31,657 nt of DNA, from the NCBI GenBank assembly GCA_008931825.1, contig QXVZ01011205.1, positions 1 to 31,657 of the forward strand, read 5' to 3'. Both the position numbers and the translations under genes were made by a program. Shown one piece after another: positions 30,701 through 31,657 of the stretch; position 1 is the stretch's first letter; every line of letters begins with the position of its first letter. The notes under the pieces are model-generated. The model saw nothing but the letters and a program-made list of their open reading frames with translations. It searched no databases and was not told where the DNA came from. The stretch comes from Phallusia fumigata. Its lineage: Eukaryota > Chordata > Ascidiacea > Phlebobranchia > Ascidiidae.

Positions 30701-31657
30701 AGTTATTTGCTAACCAGCAACCTACAGAGACCGCATTAATAAGATCTTGCAATTGAACTGTGGTGTCTGTTTTCAAAAAATAGATTCGAATGCATTTTCC
30801 CTATTCATCGTCTACCCCCAAAATTTGGGTGTTTAGCAATTATTAAACTTACCTGAACAAAATTTTGGAAATCCGAAAATGTAAAACACATCCCCGAGCA
30901 TCTAACGAGCTTCGTGCAGTCAACCCTAGCGCTTGTTACATGTACGACTTTGTTTGCTAAAAGCGGGTTTTCTGACAAGCTTCGTGCAGTCAACCATAGC
31001 ACTTGTTGCATGTACAACTTTGTTTGCTAAAAGCTGGTTTTCTAACGAGCTTCGTGCAGTCAACCCTAGCGCTTGTTGCATGTACAACTTTGTTTGCTAA
31101 AAGCGGGTTTTCTGACGACCTTCGTGCAGTCAACCCTAGCGCTTGTTACATGTACGACTTTGTTTGCTAAAAGCAGGTTTTCTGACAAGCTTCGTGCAAT
31201 ACTCTTAGGAATTTTTACCACAGGCATTTTCATTCACAAGGGAGTTTGAAACTAACCAAGTATTATTTCATCGCATCCAACCTCATCGTCGCTACCACCG
31301 CAGTCCCCTGTTCCGTCGCAATAATACTCTTGTGAAATGCAAGCTCCAGATTGGCACATAAACTCGTCAGCACTGCACTCACCTGAATCACAACCACTGT
31401 TTTAAGCTTTGCAAAATTATTCCAGATGAGGGTAAAGTTGTGAGCAAGGCTGATTGGAATCGACATGAACAGACAAGTCCAAGCATGCAATCAACTGTTT
31501 ACCATAAAAGTGTTCATGGAATTATTCATTATTTTCACAAACGTCAACAACTTTCTCACCATCACAGGAAGGTGGTTCGTCACTAGTTAGGCAAATGTTT
31601 GCAAAACACTTTGCTGTGAGTCGAGAGCATTTTCCCGATGGTAAGCATTGAAAGTAA
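27689..31657 (-). CDS. LDLa-repeat plus ZP-domain protein (partial at both ends, frameshifted)
   Basis: Exons found (minus strand): 31560-31657 (continues beyond the window), 31257-31382, 30509-30619, 29975-30100, 29677-29790, 29064-29103, 28781-28947, 28486-28657, 28061-28212, 27921-27988, 27689-27866. The first five each hold one LDL-receptor class A repeat (such as CPNHMFQC..., RCDGNASCDGDIDEQNC; CAADEYECASGTCIP) joined phase 1 to phase 1. Then a ZP module: ZP-N (NCSSNGVLASIPGSYVRS, KYEMSFQTGMEQCSA, VITRTKEWPTVVFQCCY) and ZP-C (FTMEMARYTSD, KACEVRLAENETGVVFLVV, NEGC, LWVTCNMNIC). ZP modules polymerise extracellular coats. The protein is therefore probably secreted or surface-anchored, but the furin site and membrane anchor normally after ZP-C were not found. 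Exon 28781-28947 has a frameshift (see findings). The donors at 30508, 28485 and 28060 are weak and were chosen for phase and homology. Confidence 0.75.
28262..28305 (-). repeat. collapsed tRNA-like fragment
   Basis: On the minus strand CGTAGTTCAGTTGG (A-box) runs directly into TTCGAATCCCACCGCAGG (B-box and 3' arm), so the anticodon arm is missing. It is a deleted tRNA-derived repeat inside a ZP intron, not a tRNA gene. Confidence 0.5.
29170..29355 (+). repeat. tandem tRNA-like B-box repeats
   Basis: CTTGCAATCGTGAGGTTAGT with GGTTCTAATCCCAGTTAGG, then CTTGCAATCGTGTGGTTGGT with GTTTCTAATCCCATATG; an earlier weaker unit has GGTCGTTCTAATCC. The spacing is about 65-70 bp. They look like the anticodon and T-arm halves of a tRNA-derived SINE repeated in tandem, in an intron of the LDLa-ZP gene. 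Confidence 0.55.
30152..30266. mobile_element. MITE with long inverted repeats, ACAAGCCAGTACT family
   Basis: Arms of about 36 bp at 30152-30187 and 30231-30266 begin ATACAAGCCAGTACT. They pair with only a few mismatches around a 43-bp centre. It is non-coding, with a related fragment at 21294-21367. It is inserted in an intron of the LDLa-ZP gene. Confidence 0.75.
30895..31205 (-). repeat. 70-bp minisatellite, about 4.3 units, locus 2
   Basis: TTCGTGCAGTCAACC-type units start at 30911, 30981, 31051, 31121 and 31191, an exact 70-bp period. Units are 90% or more alike, much closer to each other than those of locus 1. Read on the minus strand the unit is the same as at 11870-12125. It lies in the intron 30620-31256 of the LDLa-ZP gene. 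Confidence 0.9.

Noticed and set aside
1..31657. CRISPR array, bacterial operon or phage-like system
   Set aside because: All tandem arrays are minisatellites or satellites without unique spacers, and the genes are intron-containing animal genes.

Overview
The window looks like nuclear DNA from a tunicate (ascidian), most likely Ciona. It is AT-rich, its genes are cut into many small exons by GT-AG introns (several only about 60 bp), it carries chordate-type families (claudin-like, intelectin-like, LDLa-ZP, CARF-like), and the spaces between are filled with MITE-like and tRNA-derived repeats. Single-base N gaps mark it as a draft assembly. The species is an inference; no organism-specific marker was searched.

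Four protein genes could be rebuilt by joining exons with matching splice phase. (1) 8833 to 2496, minus strand: an 11-exon CARF/ALS2CR8-type gene (546 aa) whose N-terminal half contains the same exon module twice. (2) 11799 to 10610, minus strand: a 3-exon claudin-like four-span membrane protein (188 aa) with a GC-AG first intron. (3) 15681 to 20549, plus strand: a 17-exon type II membrane protein (669 aa) with an intelectin-type lectin domain that is split by a six-exon, phase 1-1 cassette of 238 aa. (4) 31657 to 27689, minus strand, open at both ends: at least five LDL-receptor class A repeats followed by a ZP module, with an apparent 4-base frameshift.

The intelectin-like gene is part of a local family. 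A decayed 3' remnant of a relative lies just upstream (14450-15180), and a homologous first exon starts at 26470, running into an N at 26678. The region is therefore probably a tandem cluster of membrane-anchored lectin-like genes, with one intact member here.

Repeats fill much of the rest: a 70-bp minisatellite present at two places in opposite orientation (11870-12125 and 30895-31200), a 194-bp tandem repeat of four copies (22420-23200), a 35-37-bp intronic minisatellite (7636-7888), hAT-like inverted-repeat elements (one with a clean 8-bp target duplication, nested in another repeat), and several tRNA-derived SINE copies. Two N gaps (3281 and 19721) are flanked by identical 115-bp and 298-bp duplicates that cut through exons and are almost certainly assembly artefacts.

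Nothing indicates that the four genes act in one pathway. Cell-surface or extracellular function is common to three of them (claudin-like, lectin-like, LDLa-ZP); the CARF-like protein is expected to be nuclear.
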